From NCBI GenBank assembly GCA_964605185.1, contig CAZSBF010000157.1, positions 1 to 6,222 of the forward strand: a DNA stretch of 6,222 bases. The letters are read 5' to 3'. The notes below the pieces were generated by a model that searched no databases, had not been told where the DNA came from, and saw nothing but the letters and a program-made list of their open reading frames with translations. Shown here one piece after another: positions 1 to 5,437 of the stretch (position 1 is the first letter of the stretch; every line of letters begins with the position of its first letter). This DNA comes from JACRIM01 sp964605185 (GTDB lineage: Bacteria > Planctomycetota > Phycisphaerae > UBA1845 > UTPLA1). The translations under genes were made by a program, and so were the position numbers.

Positions 1-8
1 AGAGTTGA

Positions 9-37
9 TTGACAGACACTTAGCAGATGCCTAGACT
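9..37 (+). promoter_or_regulatory. Candidate sigma70-type promoter for the membrane TPR-like gene
   Basis: TTGACA at 9-14 is a perfect -35 consensus. It is followed by a 17-base spacer and TAGACT at 32-37, which matches the -10 consensus at four of six positions, including the first T, the A and the last T. Transcription would begin near 44, giving a leader of roughly 55 bases before the ATG at 99. The match is by eye only. A second AT-rich stretch at 82-90 lies too close to the ATG to be preferred. Confidence 0.45.
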
Positions 38-98
38 CTTATTAGATTCGGCTGCCAAACTTCGCCACGTCCGCCGTTGAATATTAATAGAGTGCCCC

Positions 99-1133
99 AT
101 GGCCGACGTACCACAACGATTTGACCACATTCGACGACGCTCTCTGATCGGCCGATGGCTCGGTTCGATGGGTCTTATTGCGCTGGCCGGTGTGGGGCTG
201 CTGTCATTGGTGGGCAAGACAGGCGGTTGGACCGGCCAAGCTGTGGCAGGACTAACGATTCTGGGCGGGGGGCTTCTGACAGCATCGGCGGTGGTTTTCC
301 TGTGGAGCCTGATCGATCTGGTGTTGAAGATTGAGGCGAGCACGTTTCGGATGTATGACGTGCTTCGCGATCTGCAGGCGAACGTTCAGGAACACACTCG
401 GCAGCTTAATGTCATCTCTGAGAATTCCGTGCTGTCGGACATGGCTCGATCCATCACGCATCGTGTGAAGGAGCGGAATGCCCTGCGTCTGGCGATTAAC
501 GAAGAGATCATCAAGGGGGATTATGAAGCGGCGAACGCGCTGGTTGAGCAACTGGCGTCGCGGCATGGCTATAAGAATGAGGCGGCCCGGTTGCGCGAGG
601 AAGTGGATCAGTCGCACACGCGCGAACAGGACGAGAAAGTACACGAGGCCGTGCAGCGGGTTCATGTTCACCTTGAGGCCCAACATTGGGACGCTGCTCG
701 GCGCGACATGGATCGGCTCCTGGCACAGTATCCGAACAACGCCGAGGTGCGCGGGTTGCCGAAAGCATTTGGCCAGGCGCGCGATGTGCAGAAGCGCCGG
801 CTCCTGAAGGAATGGGACGAGTCGGTGCAGCGGAACGAGGTCGATCGCGGGATTGCGCTGCTCAAGGAACTGGATCAGTATCTGACTCCCAACGAGGCGG
901 CGGCGTTGGAAGAGAGCGCTCGCGGCGTCTTTCGGGCGAAGCTGCACAACATGGGGGTTCAGTTCTCGCTGGCGGTGTCGGAAGGGAACTGGCCCGGGGC
1001 GCTGGAGGTTGGGCGGGAGATTGTGGCGGAGTTTCCTAACTCCCGCATGGCACAGGAGGTGCGCGAGCGGATGCATGTTCTGGTCAAGCGGGCGCAAGAA
1101 TCGCCGCTCGAGCCTGCCATGGCACAAGCTTGA
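99..1133 (+). CDS. Uncharacterised inner-membrane protein with TPR-like helical repeats
   Basis: The 344-residue product is not one I can name. The N-terminus is basic (RFDHIRRRS). Two hydrophobic segments follow, at about residues 18-38 and 47-77, which would anchor it in the cytoplasmic membrane as a hairpin. Residues 80-125 look like a coiled-coil or amphipathic linker. The rest is highly charged and helical and falls into about four hairpin units of TPR character: residues 130-170 (GDYEAANALVEQLA), 185-221 (QHWDAARRDMDRLLAQYPNN), 235-278 and 282-325 (GNWPGALEVGREIVAEFPNS). The pattern of a small residue, 'A' and a closing Pro-Asn is typical of TPR families, whose usual role is protein-protein contact. 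The start ATG has only a weak AGAG at 89-92 ahead of it. No catalytic motif is visible, so a scaffolding role is inference. The next gene follows in the same direction after 61 bases. Confidence 0.85.
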   Translation: MADVPQRFDHIRRRSLIGRWLGSMGLIALAGVGLLSLVGKTGGWTGQAVAGLTILGGGLLTASAVVFLWSLIDLVLKIEASTFRMYDVLRDLQANVQEHTRQLNVISENSVLSDMARSITHRVKERNALRLAINEEIIKGDYEAANALVEQLASRHGYKNEAARLREEVDQSHTREQDEKVHEAVQRVHVHLEAQHWDAARRDMDRLLAQYPNNAEVRGLPKAFGQARDVQKRRLLKEWDESVQRNEVDRGIALLKELDQYLTPNEAAALEESARGVFRAKLHNMGVQFSLAVSEGNWPGALEVGREIVAEFPNSRMAQEVRERMHVLVKRAQESPLEPAMAQA

Positions 1134-1159
1134 TCGCCACCCCTGCCGTTAGTTAGAGT
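1130..1159 (+). promoter_or_regulatory. Weak candidate promoter for the thioredoxin-fold lipoprotein gene
   Basis: TTGATC at 1130-1135 overlaps the stop codon of the previous gene. It is spaced 18 bases from TAGAGT at 1154-1159. Each box matches its consensus at four of six positions. Transcription would start near 1166, leaving a leader of about 29 bases that contains the ribosome binding site. Read-through from the upstream gene is equally possible. Confidence 0.3.
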
Positions 1160-1183
1160 ACACTACGAGCGATACGGACGAAC

Positions 1184-1189
1184 GGAGGT
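1184..1189 (+). promoter_or_regulatory. Strong Shine-Dalgarno site that fixes the start of the lipoprotein gene
   Basis: GGAGGT lies five bases before the ATG at 1195. It decides between that start and the in-frame ATG at 1255 (residue 21), which would give a more conventional signal peptide but has no ribosome binding site. Confidence 0.75.
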
Positions 1190-1194
1190 CACGG

Positions 1195-2421
1195 ATGATC
1201 ACGTCTGCGCGGTTGAAACAACACGTCGAAACTTCGAAACTTCGAAAAGTCGAAATGCCGGGGCGCTTTTTTGCAAGGCTGCCGGTGTTTGCGTTCATCC
1301 TCGTCATCGTGGGGGCGATGGGCGCGATGGTGCTTTCCGGCGGGTGCACGTCGGATGGATATCCACTTGAGAACTCGTGGCACACGCAGGGGAAGGCACC
1401 GTCGTCTTCGCCGCAGCCCGCGACGTTTGCCTATCGGTATCCTGACATTCCGCCGGTGCTCAATGCGCGCGACCTAAAGGAGTTCGCGGCGAGATTTCGA
1501 CATCGGGTGATCCTGATTGATTTCTGGGCATCGTGGTCTCGGCGAACGCGCGAGGAGATGACGATGCTGGCGCGGTTGCAGGATGACCTGGACGACGAAG
1601 GATTCCAGGTGATTGGTTGCAGCCTCGACCCCGAGGAGAAGTGGGGGAGCGTGATCGTGCCGATGCTTCACGCGTCGAACGCGAATTTTCCGTGCGTGGT
1701 GATTCCGGAAGCAGCGAAGGCCGGAATTCGGGAGTGGCTGGCGCCGAACTGGAGCTACGACCTGCCGGCGCGGTTCATCATTGATCGAAATGGGAATGTC
1801 GTGGCGCAGGAGCTTTCGGTTGCGTCGCTGTCGGATGTGGAGCAGCAGGTTCGTAAATATGTGAACGGTGTAACTGGCCGAACGTATTCTGCGGCGCTGT
1901 CGGAATCGGCGTCGGCCATTCGGGCGAAGCTGGTGGATGTTCATGCTGGCAAGGGCGAATCGATTCCGGAGATGACGGCCGACCCATCGTCGGCGAAGCG
2001 TCTTGCGGAGCAGGTGGCCGATGCGATTTCGGTGCGGGCGGATCGATCGAAGAATCCGCGACTGGCGATTCTGCCCTTTGGCGATGCGAAGGATCGGCGG
2101 CGGGCGACGACTTTGGGGCGCGAGACGGCGGATCAACTGGCGGCATTGCTTAAGGAAAAGGGGTATTTTGACATACTGTCGCCGGAGCAGACGCAGAAGG
2201 TGGTCGACGAGATGGGGCTTTCGGCGATGAGCATTGACTACGAGGCGAGCCTGATCAAGGGCAAGCTGAGCGCGGATTATCTGATCATGGGATGGATTCG
2301 CACGCAGACATCGAATGACGCGCGGCCGGTGCAACAGGCGGTCGCAAAGCCGGCGCGGCCGGCACCGTCGCCGGCGTTTCGGGAGATTGTGGATGAGGAG
2401 ACGCCGGAGCCGGAGCCTTGA
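1195..2421 (+). CDS. Lipoprotein: redox-dead thioredoxin/TlpA-like domain plus CsgG/FlgO/TolB-like domain
   Basis: The 408-residue product has a 20-residue charged lead, then MPGRFFARLPVFAFILVIVG and a hydrophobic run ending LSGGC (Cys51), an imperfect lipobox that suggests lipid anchoring outside the cytoplasmic membrane. A low-complexity linker (62-80) leads to a thioredoxin/TlpA-like fold at about 90-215: VILIDFWASW, FQVIGCSLDPEE, and a cis-proline loop at L190-P191 before ARFIIDRNGNVV. In active relatives the motif is WCxxC. Here it reads W114-S115-R-R-T118, so both catalytic cysteines are missing and disulfide chemistry is not expected. Residues 287-368 (RLAILPFGD, ADYLIMGWI) look like the alpha/beta domain of CsgG, FlgO or TolB-N-type proteins, often found in periplasmic assembly factors. 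The tail is Pro/Glu-rich. The combined role is unknown; a structural or binding function in the periplasm is inference. The start is set by GGAGGT five bases upstream. Confidence 0.85.
   Translation: MITSARLKQHVETSKLRKVEMPGRFFARLPVFAFILVIVGAMGAMVLSGGCTSDGYPLENSWHTQGKAPSSSPQPATFAYRYPDIPPVLNARDLKEFAARFRHRVILIDFWASWSRRTREEMTMLARLQDDLDDEGFQVIGCSLDPEEKWGSVIVPMLHASNANFPCVVIPEAAKAGIREWLAPNWSYDLPARFIIDRNGNVVAQELSVASLSDVEQQVRKYVNGVTGRTYSAALSESASAIRAKLVDVHAGKGESIPEMTADPSSAKRLAEQVADAISVRADRSKNPRLAILPFGDAKDRRRATTLGRETADQLAALLKEKGYFDILSPEQTQKVVDEMGLSAMSIDYEASLIKGKLSADYLIMGWIRTQTSNDARPVQQAVAKPARPAPSPAFREIVDEETPEPEP
1226..1257 (+). repeat. Octanucleotide tandem repeat inside the lipoprotein coding region
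   Basis: Four adjacent 8-base units each begin TCGAAA, at 1226, 1234, 1242 and 1250. The first two units are identical (TCGAAACT) and the last two differ in their final two bases. They encode residues 11-21. Since 8 is not a multiple of 3, a gain or loss of one unit would shift the frame. The last unit contains the ATG of residue 21, from which a product with an intact signal peptide could still be started. Confidence 0.85.
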
Positions 2422-2431
2422 GGCGAGTGTG

Positions 2432-2456
2432 AACTCAGCTTGGGGTAAGCTGAGTT
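2432..2456 (+). terminator. Perfect 10-bp hairpin after the lipoprotein gene, probable terminator
   Basis: The arms AACTCAGCTT (2432-2441) and AAGCTGAGTT (2447-2456) pair perfectly around a five-base loop, 10 bases past the stop codon. No T-run follows on either strand, so it is not a textbook intrinsic terminator. It could instead stabilise the 3' end of the mRNA or be a protein-binding site. Its position just after the last gene of the left group favours an end-of-transcript role. Confidence 0.5.
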
Positions 2457-2462
2457 GGCCAA

Positions 2463-2492
2463 GGCCCTGACGGCTGCAGGGCCCTGTAGGGC
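2463..2492 (+). repeat. Second GC-rich hairpin with an alternative fold
   Basis: GGCCCTG (2463-2469) pairs with CAGGGCC (2477-2483) around a seven-base loop. A competing hairpin uses GCCCT (2481-2485) and AGGGC (2488-2492) and shares bases with the first. The hairpins are adjacent to the 10-bp stem at 2432-2456. They may reinforce termination. No gene or T-run is present between 2493 and the antitoxin promoter region. Confidence 0.4.
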
Positions 2493-2578
2493 ATGGCTAC
2501 GAAACCCTGCTCAGTCGTGAATAGACTTGGGCCGGTCGAAAAGGACTGAGCCGACTATTAGCGGGCCTCTCTCATTGT

Positions 2579-2608
2579 TTGGCTGTCAGCATTGTGACCT
2601 GATAGAAT
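2579..2608 (+). promoter_or_regulatory. Candidate promoter and operator of the toxin-antitoxin operon, possibly leaderless
   Basis: TTGGCT (2579-2584) is separated by 18 bases from TAGAAT (2603-2608), a five-of-six -10 match. The ATG at 2615 begins only seven bases after the -10 box, so transcription would start at or next to the start codon. The only purine-rich stretch before the ATG (AGGG, 2610-2613) is one base away and too close to act as a ribosome site. Within the spacer, GTCA (2585-2588) and TGAC (2595-2598) form a short inverted repeat, and CATTGT occurs twice (2573-2578 and 2590-2595). Such short repeats over the promoter are where a ribbon-helix-helix antitoxin would be expected to bind for autorepression. 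Confidence 0.4.
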
Positions 2609-2614
2609 TAGGGC

Positions 2615-2836
2615 ATGACCGTCAACCTCTCGGATAACCTGATCGAATCGCTGAGAAAGCTGGCTGACGCTCAAGGTCGAGACATGAATGTCATCGTCGA
2701 CGAGGCGGTGCGCGAATACCTTGTGGCGAGCTCGATTACGGATGTGACTCCGGAGCAAGTAGCGGCAACTCAACTGGGGCTGATTCCAGAATTGGGGGGC
2801 GTAGAGCCCTACGAACCCGACACAAAAGGGCAGTAA
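2615..2836 (+). CDS. Ribbon-helix-helix (CopG/MetJ-Arc type) antitoxin
   Basis: The 73-residue product is the antitoxin half of a type II toxin-antitoxin pair. It begins with a beta strand (TVNLSDN, residues 2-8). Helix A follows (about 9-19, LIESLRKLADA), then a turn, then helix B (about 24-38, MNVIVDEAVREYLVA). This is the ribbon-helix-helix order, in which two chains pair their N-terminal strands to bind DNA. The last 35 residues (DVTPEQVAATQLGLIPELGG...) would be the flexible toxin-binding tail. It is expected to neutralise the MazF-like protein encoded one base downstream and to repress its own promoter. The start has no usable ribosome site, which fits a leaderless mRNA. I cannot assign a named antitoxin family beyond the fold. 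Confidence 0.85.
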   Translation: MTVNLSDNLIESLRKLADAQGRDMNVIVDEAVREYLVASSITDVTPEQVAATQLGLIPELGGVEPYEPDTKGQ

Positions 2837-2837
2837 T

Positions 2838-3158
2838 GTGAGGCGCGGCGAGGTTTGGTGGGTCGAACTCGCTCCGCCGGTTGGTTCTCGACCGGTGGTC
2901 ATTCTTACCCGCGATGAAATTGTCAATTCGATCGGGGCGGTTGTAGTCGCCTTGGTTACTCGCACTCAGCGGGGGTTGTTGAGTGAAGTGCCAATTGGTC
3001 GCCAAGAGGGACTGCCCCGCCCCAGTGTAATCAATTTGGATAACATTTTGACGGTTTCCAAGCATCGGTTACTGCATTTGATGGGGTCGCTGGGCAAAGA
3101 GCGAATAATTGAACTCGATCGAGCGTTGCAGTTTGCTCTGGGATTGAAGCAAAGTTAA
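2838..3158 (+). CDS. mazF: MazF/PemK-type mRNA interferase toxin
   Basis: The 106-residue protein belongs to the MazF/PemK family of ribosome-independent, sequence-specific endoribonucleases that cut RNA and halt growth when the antitoxin is lost. The family start RRGEVWWVEL is clear, followed by G16-S17-R18-P19-VVILTRD, VVVALVTR (T41), then LPRPSVINLDNILTVSKHRL and the closing helix LDRALQFALGL. By recalled alignment R18 and T41 correspond to the catalytic Arg and Thr of Bacillus MazF. The loop between the first two strands is short, as in a well-populated subgroup of the family. The start is GTG at 2838, one base after the antitoxin stop; the overlapping ATG at 2836 meets a stop at once. 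Tight spacing implies translational coupling. Its end faces the end of rarA, 31 bases away, with no terminator seen between them. Confidence 0.92.
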   Translation: MRRGEVWWVELAPPVGSRPVVILTRDEIVNSIGAVVVALVTRTQRGLLSEVPIGRQEGLPRPSVINLDNILTVSKHRLLHLMGSLGKERIIELDRALQFALGLKQS

Positions 3159-3189
3159 TGCGGAACGAGGTAAAGTCGAATGATGGGCC

Positions 3190-4548
3190 TCACTTTGTAC
3201 TGCGCAGCGCCTTGAATTTCTCCAAGTAGTCGGCCATCGCTTTTTCATGGCCGCGGTCGGTGGGCATGTAGTATGTCTTGTCTACGCCGAGGTAGTCCTG
3301 GCCGACCATGCCGTCTTCGAAATCGTGGGCGTATTGGTAACCTTCGCCGCTGCCGAGGCGGGCGGCTCCTTTGTAGTGCGTGTCTTTCAGGTGGCGCGGC
3401 ACGGGGATGGTGCGGCCTTTTTTCACGTCGCTGGCGGCGGCCCAGATGGCGACGGCGCTGGCGTTGCTCTTTGGGGCGCAGGCGATGTAGATCGCGGCCT
3501 GGGCGAGCGGCAACTGGCATTCGGGCATGCCGATGAACATGGTGATCTGTGCGGCGGCGTTGGCGAGGATCAGGGCCTGGGGATCGGCGTTGCCGACGTC
3601 CTCGGCGGCGCAGATGGCGATGCGTCGGGCGATGAAGCGCGGGTCTTCGCCGGCCTCGAGCATTCGGGCAAGCCAGTAGACAACGGCGTCGGGGTCGCTG
3701 CCGCGCATGGATTTTATGAAGGCGCTGGCGGCGTCGTAGTGCTGATCGCCGGTGCCGTCGTAGACGATAGCTTTTCGCTGGATGGAATCCTGAGCGACAT
3801 CGAGGGTGATGCTGAGGGAACCCGTTCCCTCACGGTCGCGGCTCGGATTTTCGGGGTCGCGGCTCGGATTGGTGTTTGAGAGTACGGCGACTTCGACGGC
3901 GGTGAGGGCACGGCGGGCGTCGCCGTCGCTGGTAGTGGCGAGGAAGGCACAGGCCTCGTCGGTGATGGTGGCGCGGTGCTTGCCGAGGCCGCGTTCGTCG
4001 TCGGTGAGGGCGCGCTGGATGAGTGCGCGGATATCGCCCTCGCTGAGCGGTTCAAACTGGAAGATCTGGCTGCGCGAGACGAGCGGGGCGTTTACGCTGA
4101 AGAAGGGGTTCTCGGTGGTCGCGCCAATGAGGATGACGATGCCGTCTTCGACATCGCCGAGCAGCACGTCCTGTTGCGCGCGATTGAAGCGGTGAATTTC
4201 ATCGAGGAACAGCACGGTGCGCCGGCCATCGTCGGCAAGGCGGTCCTTGGCGCGGGCCAGGATCTCGCGGACGTCCTTGACGCCGATAGTCGCGGCGTTG
4301 ACGGATTCGAAGGCGGCCTTGGTGTAGCCGGCGATGATCTGGGCGAGCGTGGTTTTTCCGGTGCCGGGGGGGCCATAGAAGATGGCGCTGGTCAGCCGGT
4401 CGGATTCGAGCAGGCGGCGCAGTAGTTTGCCGGGACCGAGGAAGTGCTGCTGTCCGCAGAACTCGTCGAGGGTGCGCGGGCGCATGCGCACGGCGAGCGG
4501 CTGCACGCGTTCCATGGCCTTGCGGCGGTTCTCGGCGAAGAGGTCCAT
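3190..4548 (-). CDS. rarA: Replication-associated recombination protein A (RarA/MgsA), AAA+ ATPase
   Basis: RarA (MgsA/WRNIP1 family) is a clamp-loader-like AAA+ ATPase that acts at stalled replication forks in the cytoplasm. From the chosen start the protein has 452 residues, close to the usual length. It begins MDLFAENRRKAMERVQPLAVRMRPRTLDEFCGQ, a family hallmark. Walker A GPPGTGKT is at 59-66, Walker B VLFLDEIHRF at about 112-121, sensor 1 GATTENP at 142-148 and sensor 2 GDARRAL at 209-215. The C-terminal part (YDAASAFIKSMRGSDPDAVVYWLARML, then ALILANAA, KGRTIPVPRHLKD, YMPTDRGHE) is the conserved helical tetramerisation region. The frame is open 53 codons further upstream to 4707, but that stretch has no family resemblance, so the ATG at 4548 is preferred although no Shine-Dalgarno is seen. 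Residues about 227-246 are an unusual insert made by a repeat (3813-3870). It is divergent from the nucleotidyltransferase-like gene. Confidence 0.95.
   Translation of the reverse strand: MDLFAENRRKAMERVQPLAVRMRPRTLDEFCGQQHFLGPGKLLRRLLESDRLTSAIFYGPPGTGKTTLAQIIAGYTKAAFESVNAATIGVKDVREILARAKDRLADDGRRTVLFLDEIHRFNRAQQDVLLGDVEDGIVILIGATTENPFFSVNAPLVSRSQIFQFEPLSEGDIRALIQRALTDDERGLGKHRATITDEACAFLATTSDGDARRALTAVEVAVLSNTNPSRDPENPSRDREGTGSLSITLDVAQDSIQRKAIVYDGTGDQHYDAASAFIKSMRGSDPDAVVYWLARMLEAGEDPRFIARRIAICAAEDVGNADPQALILANAAAQITMFIGMPECQLPLAQAAIYIACAPKSNASAVAIWAAASDVKKGRTIPVPRHLKDTHYKGAARLGSGEGYQYAHDFEDGMVGQDYLGVDKTYYMPTDRGHEKAMADYLEKFKALRSTK
3813..3870 (-). repeat. Small repeat element inside rarA: duplicated 16-mer plus palindrome
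   Basis: On the plus strand, TGAGGGAAC (3813-3821) and GTTCCCTCA (3824-3832) form a perfect 9-bp inverted repeat around CC. Immediately beside it GGTCGCGGCTCGGATT occurs at 3834-3849 and again at 3855-3870, with a period of 21 bases. In the rarA frame this reads NPSRDPE-NPSRDREG followed by TGSLS, placed between sensor 2 and the C-terminal domain where RarA proteins normally carry variable sequence. The combination of palindrome and short direct repeat, kept in frame, resembles a REP-like or miniature dispersed element that landed in a tolerant loop. I recall similar 'SRDREG' peptides in planctomycete proteins, but this is memory, not a search. Confidence 0.75.
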
Positions 4549-4705
4549 TTGTGGGAGCGCAACGCAAATAAGGGGAGTTGTCAAAGGAAGTGAAACATGG
4601 CAGCGGCCTGTTAGAAAGATTCGCGCGTTGTGTAATGGCCCGGGGGGTGAATCGTCCTTATGCTTACCGGGCGGCGCATAGATAGCGCCGATTGAGGGTA
4701 TCTCC
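4549..4705. promoter_or_regulatory. Divergent intergenic region between rarA and the nucleotidyltransferase-like gene
   Basis: This 157-base stretch must hold start signals for both directions. On the minus strand TTGACA reads from 4584 to 4579, but no good -10 box sits 16-18 bases from it. On the plus strand TGTAAT (4631-4636) is a possible -10 with only a poor -35. Two inverted repeats are visible: GCCCGG (4638-4643) with CCGGGC (4667-4672) across 23 bases, and CGGCGC (4672-4677) with GCGCCG (4685-4690) across seven. They share one base, so both stems cannot form fully together. A role as operators or 5' leader hairpins is inference. Confidence 0.35.
4694..4698 (+). promoter_or_regulatory. 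Shine-Dalgarno site of the nucleotidyltransferase-like gene
   Basis: GAGGG lies seven bases before the ATG at 4706 and supports that start. It is separated by three bases from the CGGCGC/GCGCCG hairpin, so folding of the leader could affect its exposure. Confidence 0.6.
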
Positions 4706-5434
4706 ATGAGTGCCGCCGTATTACACGTTACGCCGAGTGTTTCACCCCGGTTACGCGGGCCACTAGATCATTTGGCAGGGCTGTTGTCCGGGATTTATGG
4801 CGACGGGTTCCTGGGGCTGACGGTCTTTGGAGCGGCATTGGATGATCGCGCTGGTGGGGACGACGAGGGAATCGAAACTGTTGCGGTGTTGTCGCGCGTC
4901 GAGCTGCCGTTGGTTCGGCGATTGGCGGAGCACGGAGCGGAGTTGGGCCGGCGAGGATTTTCAGCACCGCTCCTGATGACGCCGGAGTACATCGCGGCAT
5001 CGCTGGACACGTTTCCGCTGGAGCTGTTGGAGATTCATCAGCGGCATGTGACGGCGACGGGGAAGGACTATTTCATCGATCTGACATTCGCCGACACGCA
5101 TGTGCGATTGCAATGCGAGCGGGAATTCAAACGGGTTCTTCTGCGCATTCGACAGGGTTTATTGTCGTCGGGCGGCCGTGCGGAAGTACTGGAGGCGTTG
5201 GAGGTGGACGTCGGGCGGCACCTGCTACGAGCGATGCGGGGGTATCTGTGGCTCAACGGCAAGCGCGATTATCACACCGCGGATTCGGTGATTTCCCAAT
5301 GTGGGCAGTTGATCGGCCGTTCACTTTCGGGTTTGGCCAATGCGGTGCGCACGGGTGGCGAGCATGGGTGGAACGAACTGATCGCGCTGAATGAGGACGC
5401 CGAGGCGCTGGCTGCGGCGGCGAACTGTGAATAA
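4706..5434 (+). CDS. Nucleotidyltransferase-fold protein with degenerate active site
   Basis: The 242-residue protein resembles uncharacterised proteins with an N-terminal nucleotidyltransferase-like domain followed by a helical half. The matching signs are a beta-strand LTVFGAALDD (residues 38-47), a second strand ETVAVLSRVE (57-66), helix PLVRRLAEHGAELGRRG, the phrase APLLMTPEYIAASLDTFPLELLEIHQRH (87-114) and LQCEREFKRVLLRIRQGLLSSGG (135-157). In active nucleotidyltransferases the first strand ends in G-S and is followed by a D-x-D metal pair. Here these read G-A and roughly EGIET, so metal-dependent transfer is doubtful and a binding role is more likely. No signal peptide or membrane segment is seen, so it should be cytoplasmic. 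It is followed after three bases by the TPM-domain gene, implying one operon. The family match is from memory and its biological role is unknown. Confidence 0.7.
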   Translation: MSAAVLHVTPSVSPRLRGPLDHLAGLLSGIYGDGFLGLTVFGAALDDRAGGDDEGIETVAVLSRVELPLVRRLAEHGAELGRRGFSAPLLMTPEYIAASLDTFPLELLEIHQRHVTATGKDYFIDLTFADTHVRLQCEREFKRVLLRIRQGLLSSGGRAEVLEALEVDVGRHLLRAMRGYLWLNGKRDYHTADSVISQCGQLIGRSLSGLANAVRTGGEHGWNELIALNEDAEALAAAANCE

Positions 5435-5437
5435 TCG

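Noticed and set aside
252..1127. Open frame of 291 codons on the minus strand opposite the membrane protein gene
   Set aside because: Its composition (Arg, Leu, His, Pro) is that of a shadow frame; the plus-strand gene has a coherent membrane and TPR-like pattern.
1474..2334. Open frame of 286 codons on the minus strand opposite the lipoprotein gene
   Set aside because: The product is Arg/His-rich with no domain. The plus strand encodes recognisable thioredoxin-fold and CsgG-like segments behind a strong Shine-Dalgarno site.
1255..2421. Alternative start of the lipoprotein at the ATG of residue 21
   Set aside because: It would give a more usual signal peptide but has no ribosome site; GGAGGT sits ideally before the ATG at 1195. 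Kept only as a possible secondary start in the repeat finding.
2836..2838. ATG overlapping the antitoxin stop as the toxin start
   Set aside because: It is followed at once by TGA in its frame; the GTG at 2838 opens the MazF frame.
3159..3189. Terminator between the convergent toxin and rarA genes
   Set aside because: The 31-base gap has no inverted repeat or T-run that I can see.
3247..3879. Open frame of 210 codons on the plus strand opposite rarA
   Set aside because: It is the antisense shadow of a GC-rich gene: Gly/Ala/Val-rich with no recognisable domain, while rarA on the other strand is unmistakable.
4549..4707. In-frame upstream extension of rarA by 53 codons, starting at an ATG at 4707
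   Set aside because: The extra residues show no RarA similarity, the family start MDLFxE is at 4548, and the extension would overlap the start of the divergent gene.
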